Position numbers and translations under genes: made by a program. 62,491 nucleotides of DNA from Nitrospiraceae bacterium (lineage in GTDB: Bacteria > Nitrospirota > Nitrospiria > Nitrospirales > UBA8639): contig JACKFE010000001.1 of the NCBI GenBank assembly GCA_020632635.1, positions 957,501-1,019,991 of the forward strand, written 5' to 3'. How positions within the stretch are numbered: position 1 is the first letter of the stretch; every line of letters starts with the position of its first letter. Positions 46,066-54,841 of this stretch are shown in pieces. The notes under the pieces were generated by a model. It did not search any database and was not told where the DNA came from. It worked only from the letters and a program-made list of their open reading frames with translations.

Positions 46066-46659
46066 TTACTTCAACGTGGTCATCGTGACTCCGCACACAT
46101 CCCTTATCGTTTGGGCATCGGCACCTCCTTTTACCATGGTTTTAAGTCCAATCAGGCTACTGACCAAAAAACTCGAAAGGACCTCCGGAGCTTTCCTCAC
46201 GGGAATATCCCCTTCTTTTTGCGCGCGCCGCACCGCTTCTTCAAACACCCCTTGCAGACTTTTCGTTCCATTCGCCACGAGCTTAGCGATGATTTTATCG
46301 CGTTGCGCAAGTTCGTTGGTGGTGTTGACCATCAGACATCCACACTTTTCGCCTTTGCTCGATGCTTCCTCTACTAGGCTCTTCATCACCTTCTCAATGA
46401 AGATCAACCCCGATTTGGCCTTTTGAAGATCTTCCCGGAAAGATGCGATTAAGGTATTGGCATAAAGGGTGAGGCATTGCTCAAATAGTTGATGCTTGCT
46501 CCCAAAGGCTTCATAAAAACTGCTCTTGGAGATCCCCATGGCCTTCAGCAGATTTTGGAGGGAGGTGGCCTCATACCCTTGACTCCAAAACAGGCGCATG
46601 GCCGCTTCCAGCGCTTGATTGATGTCAAATTCCCGTGGACGTCCAACTGTCATTGTCAT
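46066..46659 (-). CDS. TetR family transcriptional regulator
   Basis: 197 aa. N-terminal DNA-binding domain: GRPREFDINQALEAAMRLFW, then GYEATSLQNLLKAMGISKSSFYEAFGSKHQLF with the recognition helix. The C-terminal ligand domain contains the CGCLMVNT segment typical of the subgroup that responds to electrophiles or aldehydes. The predicted promoter upstream has a perfect palindrome inside it, so the gene is probably autorepressed and controls the hydrolase and tautomerase downstream. The start at 46659 lies at the expected transcription start, so the mRNA may be leaderless. Confidence 0.93.
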   Translation of the reverse strand: MTMTVGRPREFDINQALEAAMRLFWSQGYEATSLQNLLKAMGISKSSFYEAFGSKHQLFEQCLTLYANTLIASFREDLQKAKSGLIFIEKVMKSLVEEASSKGEKCGCLMVNTTNELAQRDKIIAKLVANGTKSLQGVFEEAVRRAQKEGDIPVRKAPEVLSSFLVSSLIGLKTMVKGGADAQTIRDVCGVTMTTLK

Positions 46660-46665
46660 GGGCTC

Positions 46666-46694
46666 AATATAGGACCGATCGGTCCATTAGTCAA
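46666..46694 (-). promoter_or_regulatory. Sigma-70 promoter with TetR operator in the spacer
   Basis: Read leftward: TTGACT (46694-46689), a 17-bp spacer, then TATATT (46671-46666). The spacer contains the perfect 14-bp palindrome GGACCGATCGGTCC (46672-46685). A repressor on this site would block both promoter boxes. The ATG of the tetR gene begins seven bases after the -10 box. Confidence 0.9.
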
Positions 46695-46845
46695 GCAGGG
46701 AACGAATGGACCAAAGAGAGCAGACGCGTTTCTTTCAATGTTCCCATTTATTGACAGCGGCCATCCCGTTTGGTTCGCTTAGACATACCGCTGTGCGGAA
46801 CGAGGCCGGTCTCATCAACTCCGGGGTTCTTGCCTTCAAATTTTT

Positions 46846-48192
46846 ATGACCATCTCTTCACCAAGCACTCGCACCCATGCCGTGGTCATTGGCTGCAGCC
46901 TGGCCGGGCTATTGGCTGCCCGCGTGCTGAGTGAACATTTCGAGCGGGTCACCATTTTTGAACGGGACCCCGTGGAGGATCATCCGGCCTCTCGGCGCGG
47001 CCAAGCCCAGACACGACACCTTCACGGACTGCTAGCTCACGGGTTTCGTATTCTCACACGCTTGTTTCCCAATCTTGACTCCCAACTTATCCACGGGGGC
47101 GCTACCGTTTCGGATATGGGTGAAGCGATCCGCTGGTACCATTATGATGGCTACAAGGTCCAGTTTAAGAGCGGGTTGGCTGCGGTCTCCATGAGCCGGG
47201 TGTTCCTGGAATGGCGGATCCGTCAGGCGGTGTTGGCCCTCCCCAATGTGTCGCTTCGTGCGCCTTGCCCGGTGACTCATTTAATCACTCATCCTGATCG
47301 AACCCACGTCATAGGCGTTGCAGTCGCGTCCAATACGGCGCAAGATCAGGCATCTCCCATTTTGGCAGACCTCGTGGTCCAGACGGGTGGCCGAGGAGCT
47401 ACCCCGGGAAAGTGGTTGGCACAGATTGGATTCTCCGGACCTTCGGAAGATGAGATCTCAGTTGGGGTGGGGTATGCCACTCGCCTCTATCGCCGTCGGC
47501 CCACTGACCTGACCGGAGCCAAACTGGTGATGATCTCGCCAACCCCACCCCATCAAAAACATATGGCATTTGTATTTCCTGTTGAGGATGACCGATGGAT
47601 TGTGTCGGCCGGTGGATGGCTGGGCGATCACCCGCCTACCGATGATGCGGGCTATCGAGAATTCCTTCGGAATCTGCCCGTTGCGGATGTGTTCAACGTC
47701 ATTCAGCACGCGGAGCCGCTCTCAGACGTGTACACCTACAAGTTCCATTCGAGTCTTCGGCGGCGGTACGAACGGTTGACCCGGTTTCCCGAGGGCTACC
47801 TGGTGCTGGGAGATGCCGTGGCAAGTTTTAACCCGATCTACGGGCAAGGCATGACTTCGGCGGCGATGCAGGCCGACGTGCTTGATTCGCTCTTACGTCA
47901 GCGGGTGTCTCTTGAAGGGCTGTGGCGGTCTTTTTTTCGGAAGGTAGCCAAGGTGGTGGACATCCCTTGGCAGATTGCCGGGTGTGAAGATTTCCGGTAC
48001 CCCGAAACCCAGGGACGCAAACCTCCGATGACGGATCTTCTCAATGCCTATCTGACCAGGGTGCATCGGGCCACGCACCATGATTCCATCGTGTATTTAC
48101 AGTTCCTGCGGGTGATGAACCTCATGGCCTCCCCCACCAGCCTGCTGCATCCCAGGATTATCCGTCGGGTTCTTGGTCGAAGATCGTCCTAG
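46846..48192 (+). CDS. FAD-dependent monooxygenase-like oxidoreductase
   Basis: 448 aa. The dinucleotide-binding start is AVVIGCSLAGLLAARVLSEH with the acidic end of the second strand (IFERDP). Family features follow: RRGQAQTRHLHGLLAHG, a second sugar-binding region, and the FAD-closing motif GYLVLGDAVASFNPIYGQGM near residue 315. This is a PHBH/epoxidase-type flavoprotein. The first Gly of the GxGxxG motif is followed by Cys (GCSLAG), as is common in this subgroup. It is divergent from the tetR operon, 150 bp from its operator. Substrate unknown. Confidence 0.87.
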   Translation: MTISSPSTRTHAVVIGCSLAGLLAARVLSEHFERVTIFERDPVEDHPASRRGQAQTRHLHGLLAHGFRILTRLFPNLDSQLIHGGATVSDMGEAIRWYHYDGYKVQFKSGLAAVSMSRVFLEWRIRQAVLALPNVSLRAPCPVTHLITHPDRTHVIGVAVASNTAQDQASPILADLVVQTGGRGATPGKWLAQIGFSGPSEDEISVGVGYATRLYRRRPTDLTGAKLVMISPTPPHQKHMAFVFPVEDDRWIVSAGGWLGDHPPTDDAGYREFLRNLPVADVFNVIQHAEPLSDVYTYKFHSSLRRRYERLTRFPEGYLVLGDAVASFNPIYGQGMTSAAMQADVLDSLLRQRVSLEGLWRSFFRKVAKVVDIPWQIAGCEDFRYPETQGRKPPMTDLLNAYLTRVHRATHHDSIVYLQFLRVMNLMASPTSLLHPRIIRRVLGRRSS

Positions 48193-48284
48193 GGGGCGGA
48201 AGAAAAAAGCCAAAGCCATGGTGGCTATGGTGACCCAAGGCTCTGACCATCAGGACAGGCATGAGCCGGGACATTGGCCGTGGG

Positions 48285-49235
48285 TCATCCCCCAACCGGA
48301 GCTAATTCTTGCGCACCGACTTTCTCGATGATTTCATTGAGTTTGGCATTGGCCTCTTTATTGGCAACCTGGCAGGTGCCGGCATTCTGATGGCCACCGC
48401 CGCCATAGGCCAGGCACAGCTCGCCGATATTCACGGGTGAATTCCTATTCAAGATGGATTTGCCAATGGCAAAGACCGTGTTTTGCTGTTTCACCCCCCA
48501 CATGACATGAATGGAAATCTGGCAACTGGGGTACAGGGCATAGATCATAAAGCGGTTAACGGCATAGATGGTTTCTTCCTTCCGCAGGTCTAACACCACC
48601 AACTTCCCGTGAACGGTTGAGCAGCGCTGGATCTGTTGCTTGGCCAATGCGGCATGCTCCTGAAAGAGTTTGACCCGCTCTTGGACATCAGGCAGGGCGA
48701 GGATTTCCTCAATACTGAGGGTCGTGCATTGTTCGATCAGATCCATCATGAGCTGGTAATTGGAAATGCGGAATTCCTTAAACCGCCCCAGGCCGGTCCG
48801 CGCATCCATCAGAAAGTTCATCAAGGACCAGCCCGTGGGGTTGAGGATTTCGTCGATGCCATATTGGGCCGAATCGCCCTTATCGACGGCTTCCATCATT
48901 TCATTCCATTCGGCGGGAAACGTTTTTTCCCCGCCGTAATATTTGTAGACCACCCGTGCCGCCGAAGGCGCCTTGGCATCGATGATATGATTGGATCGCT
49001 CCCCTGGATTGCGAAGGGTTTCACTGAGATGATGGTCGAACGCCAAATGAACGCCCTCCACGTAGGGAAGGTTCGTCGTGATATCTCGCGAAGACACCTC
49101 TACCTTGCCATCCTGCATATCTTTCGGGTGGACAAACTTGATCTCGTCAATAATACCCACTTTTTTCAGAAGGGCGGCACAGACCAGTCCGTCAAAATCA
49201 CTGCGGGTCACCAGGCGAAATTTTTTCGTGTTCAT
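48285..49235 (-). CDS. DHH family phosphoesterase (exopolyphosphatase-like)
   Basis: 316 aa. The metal-binding motifs are present: TRSDFDGLVCAALL near the start (motif I), LAFDHHLSETL (the DHH motif) and AVDKGDSAQYG. The C-terminal DHHA1 part ends in AYGGGGHQNAG. Members hydrolyse polyphosphate, nanoRNA or cyclic dinucleotides; no feature decides between them. It is convergent with the FAD oxidoreductase gene. Confidence 0.88.
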   Translation of the reverse strand: MNTKKFRLVTRSDFDGLVCAALLKKVGIIDEIKFVHPKDMQDGKVEVSSRDITTNLPYVEGVHLAFDHHLSETLRNPGERSNHIIDAKAPSAARVVYKYYGGEKTFPAEWNEMMEAVDKGDSAQYGIDEILNPTGWSLMNFLMDARTGLGRFKEFRISNYQLMMDLIEQCTTLSIEEILALPDVQERVKLFQEHAALAKQQIQRCSTVHGKLVVLDLRKEETIYAVNRFMIYALYPSCQISIHVMWGVKQQNTVFAIGKSILNRNSPVNIGELCLAYGGGGHQNAGTCQVANKEANAKLNEIIEKVGAQELAPVGG

Positions 49236-49718
49236 AGGATGGGGTCCTCAAATGCAAGCGGAGTTCATAATGAAAAGGCCGCGGGTCGGCTCAAGCAAGA
49301 ATGGTTCTGAATCTTCTTCATCAAGCCAGGCCCAGACGACCGGGATTATCCTATGTTTTCGGCAATCCCCCTTGGATCTTAACGCGCTGAGAGTGGGCGG
49401 AGCGCCTTCCATTGATCGAACCAAGCTCTTTTCCGCATCAAAGAGAGCGACCCGAAAAGCCGCCTCCCTCAGAAAACCGGGGCCACGGTCATTTTCTAGG
49501 GGAAAGAGTCCCCATCACCCTCCCAACGACCCCAAAAATTTTATTTGCCAGAGGCTACCCGTCTGGTTTACTTTGTTCAGTTTCAAAATTTCGGGGTTTT
49601 ACTTCATTGACTTCCTGAACGTCCCGATAAAAAGAGTGTGCGGGACCGGACGATGGTTGCGGTATCGTGACCGGGGGATCATCCGAGGTGTCGGAGGATG
49701 AGAAAGGATTCGTGAAAG
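49236..49718. other. Divergent intergenic region before the desaturase gene
   Basis: 483 bases between divergent genes. A 207-codon frame overlaps it and runs antisense into the DHH gene, and I regard it as chance. No clear regulatory element was identified. Confidence 0.4.
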
Positions 49719-50702
49719 ATGGCTGAACGACGGCAAGGCCTGAGCATCTGGAAACTAATGAAGCGCTGGGTTGACAGTCAGGAACAACCTGATATGGCTT
49801 CAAAGCGGGACAGCCGGGAACTGGACTGGGTGCGAACGTTCCCGTTTATGATGTTACACTTAGCCGTCTTCTCGGTCTTTTGGGTGGGATGGAGTCCTGT
49901 AGCCGTCAGCACGGCCGTGTTCCTCTATGCCATGCGGATGTTTGCCATTACCGGGTTCTATCACCGATATTTCTCACATCGCACGTTTCGGACCTCCCGT
50001 AGCATGCAGTTCGTCTTTGCCCTGATGGGAGCCAGTGCCGTTCAGCGGGGACCCCTTTGGTGGGCCGCCAATCATCGCTTGCACCACGCGTATTCGGATC
50101 AGCCCAAGGATGTGCATTCCCCCGTCCAGCACGGCTTGTGGTGGAGCCATGTCGGGTGGTTTCTCACTCATGGGCAACTGGGCACCAACCTCAAGCGCAT
50201 CAAAGACTTTGCCCGATTTCCGGAACTCCGATTCCTGGATCGATTCGATACATTGGTTCCGATAGTGTTGGCAATCAGCCTGTTCCTCGTAGGGGAAGGG
50301 CTCAACAGCCTGTTCCCTAACCTGGGGACCAATGGCTGGCAAATGCTGGTATGGGGATTCGTGATTTCCACCGTGGCCTTATGGCACGGCACCTTCACCA
50401 TTAATTCCCTCTCGCACCGATTCGGCACCCGCCGGTATGCCACACCCGACAATAGCCGGAACAACGCCATTCTGGCCATCATTACCCTGGGAGAAGGCTG
50501 GCACAATAATCACCATCAATACCCCAGCGCGACCCGGCAAGGGTTCCGGTGGTGGGAAATTGATATCACCTACTACCTCTTACAGGGGCTTCAACTGTGC
50601 GGGTTGATCTGGGATATTCGTCACGTACCCGCCTGGGTTCTTAATCAACCGGAATTAACCCAGAACCAAGAAGGCGGCAAGTCGAAGAAGGTCGCGATCT
50701 AA
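49719..50702 (+). CDS. Membrane acyl-CoA/acyl-lipid desaturase (delta-9 type)
   Basis: 327 aa with four hydrophobic segments and the three histidine boxes of the type-1 fatty acid desaturases: HRYFSH, NHRLHHAYSD and EGWHNNHHQYP. These bind the di-iron centre. The enzyme introduces a double bond into a saturated acyl chain and so tunes membrane fluidity. The C-terminus is basic. The gene stands alone, with AGGATT upstream of the ATG as a weak ribosome site. Confidence 0.92.
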   Translation: MAERRQGLSIWKLMKRWVDSQEQPDMASKRDSRELDWVRTFPFMMLHLAVFSVFWVGWSPVAVSTAVFLYAMRMFAITGFYHRYFSHRTFRTSRSMQFVFALMGASAVQRGPLWWAANHRLHHAYSDQPKDVHSPVQHGLWWSHVGWFLTHGQLGTNLKRIKDFARFPELRFLDRFDTLVPIVLAISLFLVGEGLNSLFPNLGTNGWQMLVWGFVISTVALWHGTFTINSLSHRFGTRRYATPDNSRNNAILAIITLGEGWHNNHHQYPSATRQGFRWWEIDITYYLLQGLQLCGLIWDIRHVPAWVLNQPELTQNQEGGKSKKVAI

Positions 50703-50908
50703 CACTGTTCCTTGTCTCACCCATCAATATGCGTGGTCCCTTGTTTCCCCACCTGGCTTCAAGGATGCCCTGATTTTTTCCCGCTACGCTTCCGATGGTC
50801 TTCACGGTCCTCAGCCAATATGCTCTCCCCTTTGCCTAAGGGAAGCCCTAGTCAGGTATAATGGGCCAACATCGTTCCTGTGTCAGTCTTCCTTGAGGAA
50901 TGCCTAAC

Positions 50909-51931
50909 ATGCGGCACCTGCCTTTTCCCCTGAAGACGCTACCCCTCTTTATCCTTCCGGCTCTTATATGCGGCCTTTCATCCTCCTGGGCCTTTTCCAT
51001 CCTCGAACCATCCCCCGCAGTCACCTACCACCCCGGTCAGCGCATTCCCATCACCCTGGCATTAGGAGAGGTCCCCGGTGTGACCAAGGTCCATTACTTT
51101 TGGTACGGAGAAGACGAGGACATGCTCAAAGAATTGGTCGAGCAAAAACTGATCCTGGCTGCATCCGCAAAAAGCACCCCTCCTTTTGGCGGGACGATCG
51201 CCATTCCCAAGGACGCCATCGGGACCTATCGGCTCTTGGCCGTGGCTGAACAGGGCGGGCGTCAATCCCAAGTGGAACTCCTGGCCATTTTTGACGAGGT
51301 GTTACTCCAGGTGGAGCCAACCGCTCCACTGTTGGAAATCGATTTTCAAACGGATAAGCCGTTGCGCCTGGGGCGAGCTGGCGGCTCCCAAGTGTATGAA
51401 CAGGTCGATTTTTTAGGGAAGACCTTGGAATTACCGGTCGTCGGATACTTTGCCGACGGGGTAACTCGCCATATTCGCCACCACACCGCCGGAACCACCT
51501 ATCATTCGGCAAACGAGTCGATTGTGACCGTCAATCCGGATGGAGTCCTGCGATTGATGGGCAACGGCACAACCACCTTGACGGTCAAGAATCGAGGTCA
51601 AGAAGCCAGCCTGGAAATCCAAGTTGAGGTGGAAGCCACTCCCAATCAGTCCCCGATTTCCAACGCGGGAACACCGCATACCGTCTCCGCCGGAGAGCGG
51701 GTGATCCTGAACGGACTTGGCAGCTACGATCCCGAAGGCCAATCACTGCAGTATCACTGGTCTCAAGTGCGAGGCAGCAAAATACCGTTACTGGATCCCT
51801 ATTCGGGGCAGCCTCGCTTCCTGGCCCCTTTGGTGGCAACTGAACGAACCTTCCGGTTTAAGCTGCGCGTGACTGATGCCCAAGGCGCGGACAGTCTTCC
51901 CGCCTATGTCGATGTCCTCGTCAGCCCCTAG
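50909..51931 (+). CDS. Secreted protein with C-terminal PKD-like domain
   Basis: 340 aa from the ATG at 50909, which has GAGGA nine bases upstream; the ATG at 50900 lies within that site. An N-terminal signal peptide ends near SSSWAF. Residues 20-130 are beta-rich and unassigned, a Big-2-like segment follows (VTVNPDGVLRLMGNGTTTLTV), and the last 85 residues are a PKD/REJ-like repeat (LNGLGSYDPEGQSLQYHWSQ). The same repeat type occurs in the large protein at 10219-13701. Probably extracytoplasmic. Confidence 0.78.
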   Translation: MRHLPFPLKTLPLFILPALICGLSSSWAFSILEPSPAVTYHPGQRIPITLALGEVPGVTKVHYFWYGEDEDMLKELVEQKLILAASAKSTPPFGGTIAIPKDAIGTYRLLAVAEQGGRQSQVELLAIFDEVLLQVEPTAPLLEIDFQTDKPLRLGRAGGSQVYEQVDFLGKTLELPVVGYFADGVTRHIRHHTAGTTYHSANESIVTVNPDGVLRLMGNGTTTLTVKNRGQEASLEIQVEVEATPNQSPISNAGTPHTVSAGERVILNGLGSYDPEGQSLQYHWSQVRGSKIPLLDPYSGQPRFLAPLVATERTFRFKLRVTDAQGADSLPAYVDVLVSP

Positions 51932-51988
51932 GGGAAACACGCCCCCCGCGCAAGATCCATAGTATTCCCCCAACGCCTTCTGTCTTTT

Positions 51989-52585
51989 TCAGGGTTTTCG
52001 GCTGTAGAGAATCTCCATCATCTTCATTTCTGAGCCACCATGGTGGGCTCCATACATCTCAAACGTTTGAGAGTTGGCATCGACCAACGTCCACACAGCC
52101 CGATGGGTCATCCGTCCTCCTCCTGGTTCCGGGTGAGAGCCGTGCAAAGTAATGGTCTTGCCATCTGGGCTGGCCGTGCCCTCCATCATGAAGATTCCGG
52201 TCCCCATGGTATCCATCCAAGCCGTCACATATTTTTGGGTCATATTGTCGTACGCGTCGATACCAATCCCTGAGAAAGGCTGACCCATCATTTGGCCATG
52301 ATATTCCTGATAAAGAAAGCGCCCGTCGAGCAGCATCTTCATTTCTGCCGTGCCGGTGGATTCCATCGGCGGTTTACCAGGCTCCATCCACTCCTTGGTT
52401 TGGGTCGTCCAATGACCCGCCAGGCTTGCGAACACCTTGTGCGGCTCACCAGGTGTCCCCAATTTCTTCCAAAGCTCCATCATGGCTTGCTGATCCATGG
52501 GTGCCTGTTCCTTCTCCATAGCCCAAGTCAGGGCCCCTGTCACTACCATACACAGACACATAAGACCGATAAGAAAAAAACGCAT
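51989..52585 (-). CDS. Secreted DUF1579 protein
   Basis: 198 aa. A signal peptide (MRFFLIGLMCLCMVVTG) precedes the DUF1579 core: LAGHWTTQTKEW, LLDGRFLYQEYHG, GIDAYDNMTQKYVTAWMDTMG and MTHRAVW. The mature N-terminus is Met- and Gln-rich. Function unknown; the family forms a lipocalin-like barrel. It stands alone on the reverse strand. Confidence 0.85.
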   Translation of the reverse strand: MRFFLIGLMCLCMVVTGALTWAMEKEQAPMDQQAMMELWKKLGTPGEPHKVFASLAGHWTTQTKEWMEPGKPPMESTGTAEMKMLLDGRFLYQEYHGQMMGQPFSGIGIDAYDNMTQKYVTAWMDTMGTGIFMMEGTASPDGKTITLHGSHPEPGGGRMTHRAVWTLVDANSQTFEMYGAHHGGSEMKMMEILYSRKP

Positions 52586-52681
52586 GACGAATCTCCTTGT
52601 TAAGAGTATGGCAGAGACCTTCGTAATCCCTGCACTGATCGTTCTGAATGGTTGCTCGTTCCCATCTCCATCATTGTCCCT

Positions 52682-52978
52682 TTAACCACCGGCCATGGCC
52701 CCCACGATCAGGAACGGCTCGGCTCCCGTGAGGACCGCCTCCGGAAGCGGGACATCAGGCTGTTCATTCGACAGATCTTGTTCACAGGCAAAAAATCTGA
52801 TAAATGGCCGGCGCTTCTGAGTCACATGATCGCGGATGGTCCCCCGCAACATCGGATATTGCCCTTCCAGGGCATTGAGGATCCCTCGCAATGTGACGGG
52901 CTCCTCAACAAGCAATCTCACTTCCCCCTCGACTCGCGCCAACGTCCGCAAATGAGCCGGGAGCACCACGCGTATCAT
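52682..52978 (-). CDS. MoaD/ThiS-like sulfur-carrier or ubiquitin-like protein
   Basis: 98 aa ending in the di-glycine GAMAGG required for C-terminal activation in MoaD/ThiS sulfur carriers. The beta-grasp pattern is visible (MIRVVLPAHLRTLARVEGEV, VTLRGILNALEGQYPML, VLTGAEPFLIVGA). Its start overlaps the stop of the BNR protein gene by ATGA, so the two are translated together. No molybdopterin or thiamine genes are nearby, so its partner may be the propeller protein or an unlinked enzyme. Confidence 0.82.
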   Translation of the reverse strand: MIRVVLPAHLRTLARVEGEVRLLVEEPVTLRGILNALEGQYPMLRGTIRDHVTQKRRPFIRFFACEQDLSNEQPDVPLPEAVLTGAEPFLIVGAMAGG

Positions 52979-54141
52979 GCGAGCGTCTGGACCTCCACGG
53001 ACAAGACGGGCGGAAGATCACGGACGATGGGCGTCCAACTATCTCCCGAATCGGCCGAGGCATACACTTGTCCGCCGGTTGTCCCAACATATACCCCGCA
53101 GGGATCCAGCGAATCCACCGCCATCGCATCCCGCAGAATATTCACGTAACAATGTTCTTGGGGCAAGCCTTTCGTTAAGCCTTCCCATTCGTTCCCCCCG
53201 GTCCGGCTCCGGTAAACACGCAGCTTTCCCTCCGGGGGATAATGCTCGGAATCGCTCTTGATGGGAACGACATACACCGTCTCGGGTTCGTGGGCATGCA
53301 CCACAATCGGAAAACCAAAATCACTCGGCAAGTTTCCACTGATCTCGTGCCAGGACTCTCCGGCATCGTCGCTACGCAGAACATCCCAATGCTTCTGCAT
53401 GTAAAGAGTATCCGGACGGGAGGGGTGATTGGCGATTCGGTGAACACAATGGCCGACTTCCGCATCAGGATCGGGAAGTTCATACGGGGATTTCAGACCC
53501 CGGTTAATGGGCCGCCATGTCACCCCCGCATCATCGCTTCGAAACGTCCCGGCAGCGGAGATGGCGACCACGATTCGATCCGGATGACTCGGATCCAACA
53601 CAATCGTATGCAGACACATCCCACCCGCGCCGGGCTGCCAGAGATCCCCCTTGGCACCTCGGAGGCCCGGCACCTCTTCCCAGGTAACCCCTCCGTTCAC
53701 TGATTTGAAGAGCGCGGCATCTTCCGCTCCCGCATAGACCGTATCCGGATCAGTCAAGGACGGCTCGAGGTGCCAGATGCGCTTGAATTCCCACGGTCGT
53801 TGGCTGCCGTCATACCACTTATGCGTCCCGACCGATCCCTTATAGAGAAACATATTGCTCTCACCCTTCGGCATGCCGTCCGGCCCCATCAGATCTTCGG
53901 GTTTCGTCCCAGGCGGGTTCCACGTTTTGCCGCCGTCATCCGAACGCTGAATGACTTGCCCGAACCAACTGCTCGTCTGCGAAGCATAGATCCGGTTGGG
54001 ATCCACCGGAGACCCCTTCAGATGAAAGAGTTCCCATCCCCCAAACAGCGGCCCGTTGACCTCCCACTGCCTACGCGTTCCATCCGAGGTCAGAATGAAC
54101 GCACCCTTCCGGGTTCCAACCAGCACTCGTATTCCGCTCAT
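52975..54141 (-). CDS. BNR/sialidase-like beta-propeller protein
   Basis: 388 aa. Repeats of the Asp-box type (SxDxGxTW) are seen: SDDGGKTW, SVNGGVTW, SDDAGVTW, SDDAGESW and SADSGDSW. These form a six-bladed propeller, as in sialidases and sortilin-like proteins. No signal peptide is present, so it is probably cytoplasmic, which argues against a secreted sialidase. The catalytic Arg triad cannot be judged. It is coupled to the MoaD-like gene. Function unknown. Confidence 0.82.
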   Translation of the reverse strand: MSGIRVLVGTRKGAFILTSDGTRRQWEVNGPLFGGWELFHLKGSPVDPNRIYASQTSSWFGQVIQRSDDGGKTWNPPGTKPEDLMGPDGMPKGESNMFLYKGSVGTHKWYDGSQRPWEFKRIWHLEPSLTDPDTVYAGAEDAALFKSVNGGVTWEEVPGLRGAKGDLWQPGAGGMCLHTIVLDPSHPDRIVVAISAAGTFRSDDAGVTWRPINRGLKSPYELPDPDAEVGHCVHRIANHPSRPDTLYMQKHWDVLRSDDAGESWHEISGNLPSDFGFPIVVHAHEPETVYVVPIKSDSEHYPPEGKLRVYRSRTGGNEWEGLTKGLPQEHCYVNILRDAMAVDSLDPCGVYVGTTGGQVYASADSGDSWTPIVRDLPPVLSVEVQTLA

Positions 54142-54342
54142 GACACACTCCTGTTGAAGGTTCCAATTGACTCAGACTGCGGGATCACTCCATCTTAATA
54201 CGTGCACCTTCACTTTCTGGAAGGCCGGAAATCTGATGGCCGGGCCCCACTATTGACCGTGACGAACGCTCTTTCTTCATGAGGCACGCTCCAGATCCAC
54301 TGGACCGTGTAACCCCCAGGTTTGATCGCGACCAATCCCTGT

Positions 54343-54699
54343 TTATGCACAGCCGCCCTCTTTAATCGGCCGCACCTCGATGCTCCCGAACTGCGCGGCA
54401 GGAAACTTCGAAGCGATTCGTACGGCGTCGTTGAGGTCTTTGACATCGATCAGAAGGTACCCACCCAGCTGTTCCTTCGTTTCGGCGAACGGCCCATCGA
54501 TGGTTGAAACTTTTCCCTCTCGCACCCGCACGGTCGTGGCCGTCTCAACCGGGTACAGAGGCGAAGCGCCGATGAGTTGACCCTGTTTCTGCAACTCATC
54601 GCAGTAGGCCATGGACTGATCCGAGAGCGCGACTCGCTCGTGTTGCGGCATTGCATGAAGGAATTTTTCTTCAAGATAGACCAAGCAGAGGTATTTCAT
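54343..54699 (-). CDS. YCII-related (DGPF) protein
   Basis: 118 aa with the typical start MKYLCLVYLEE and the motif DGPFAETKEQLGGYLLI that defines the DGPF group of YCII proteins. The end PAAQFGSIEVRPI is also conserved. It lies directly downstream of, and in the same direction as, the ECF42 sigma factor gene, its constant partner. A candidate ECF42 promoter lies 42-67 bases upstream. Its biochemical role is not known. Confidence 0.92.
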   Translation of the reverse strand: MKYLCLVYLEEKFLHAMPQHERVALSDQSMAYCDELQKQGQLIGASPLYPVETATTVRVREGKVSTIDGPFAETKEQLGGYLLIDVKDLNDAVRIASKFPAAQFGSIEVRPIKEGGCA

Positions 54700-54740
54700 G
54701 ACGTACTCCTTATTGAGGTTGAAGGATGGCTCACCAGATA

Positions 54741-54766
54741 GTCGTCGGCTCCACCAAAATTCGACA
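54741..54766 (-). promoter_or_regulatory. Candidate ECF42-type promoter before the DGPF gene
   Basis: Read leftward, TGTCGA (54766-54761) is followed after 16 bp by CGAC (54744-54741). This resembles the published ECF42 target motif of TGTCGA with a CGAC-like -10 element. The position, just upstream of the DGPF gene in the sigma factor-DGPF interval, fits direct control by the neighbouring sigma factor. Confidence 0.6.
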
Positions 54767-54841
54767 TCCTTCGTAGGGGTGAGGACGTTAGGACAAAAAT
54801 CCTTTTCTATCAGGCACTTCTGGATATTAGGCCCATGAAGC

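Noticed and set aside
48636..49310. 224-codon forward frame
   Set aside because: Fully antisense to the DHH phosphoesterase gene, whose catalytic motifs prove the reverse strand.
49078..49701. 207-codon forward frame
   Set aside because: It starts antisense to the DHH gene and is low-complexity; the DHH gene has all its motifs on the other strand.
54210..54446. 78-codon reverse frame overlapping the YCII gene
   Set aside because: It shares its upstream half with the YCII gene in another frame, has no ribosome site and resembles no family.
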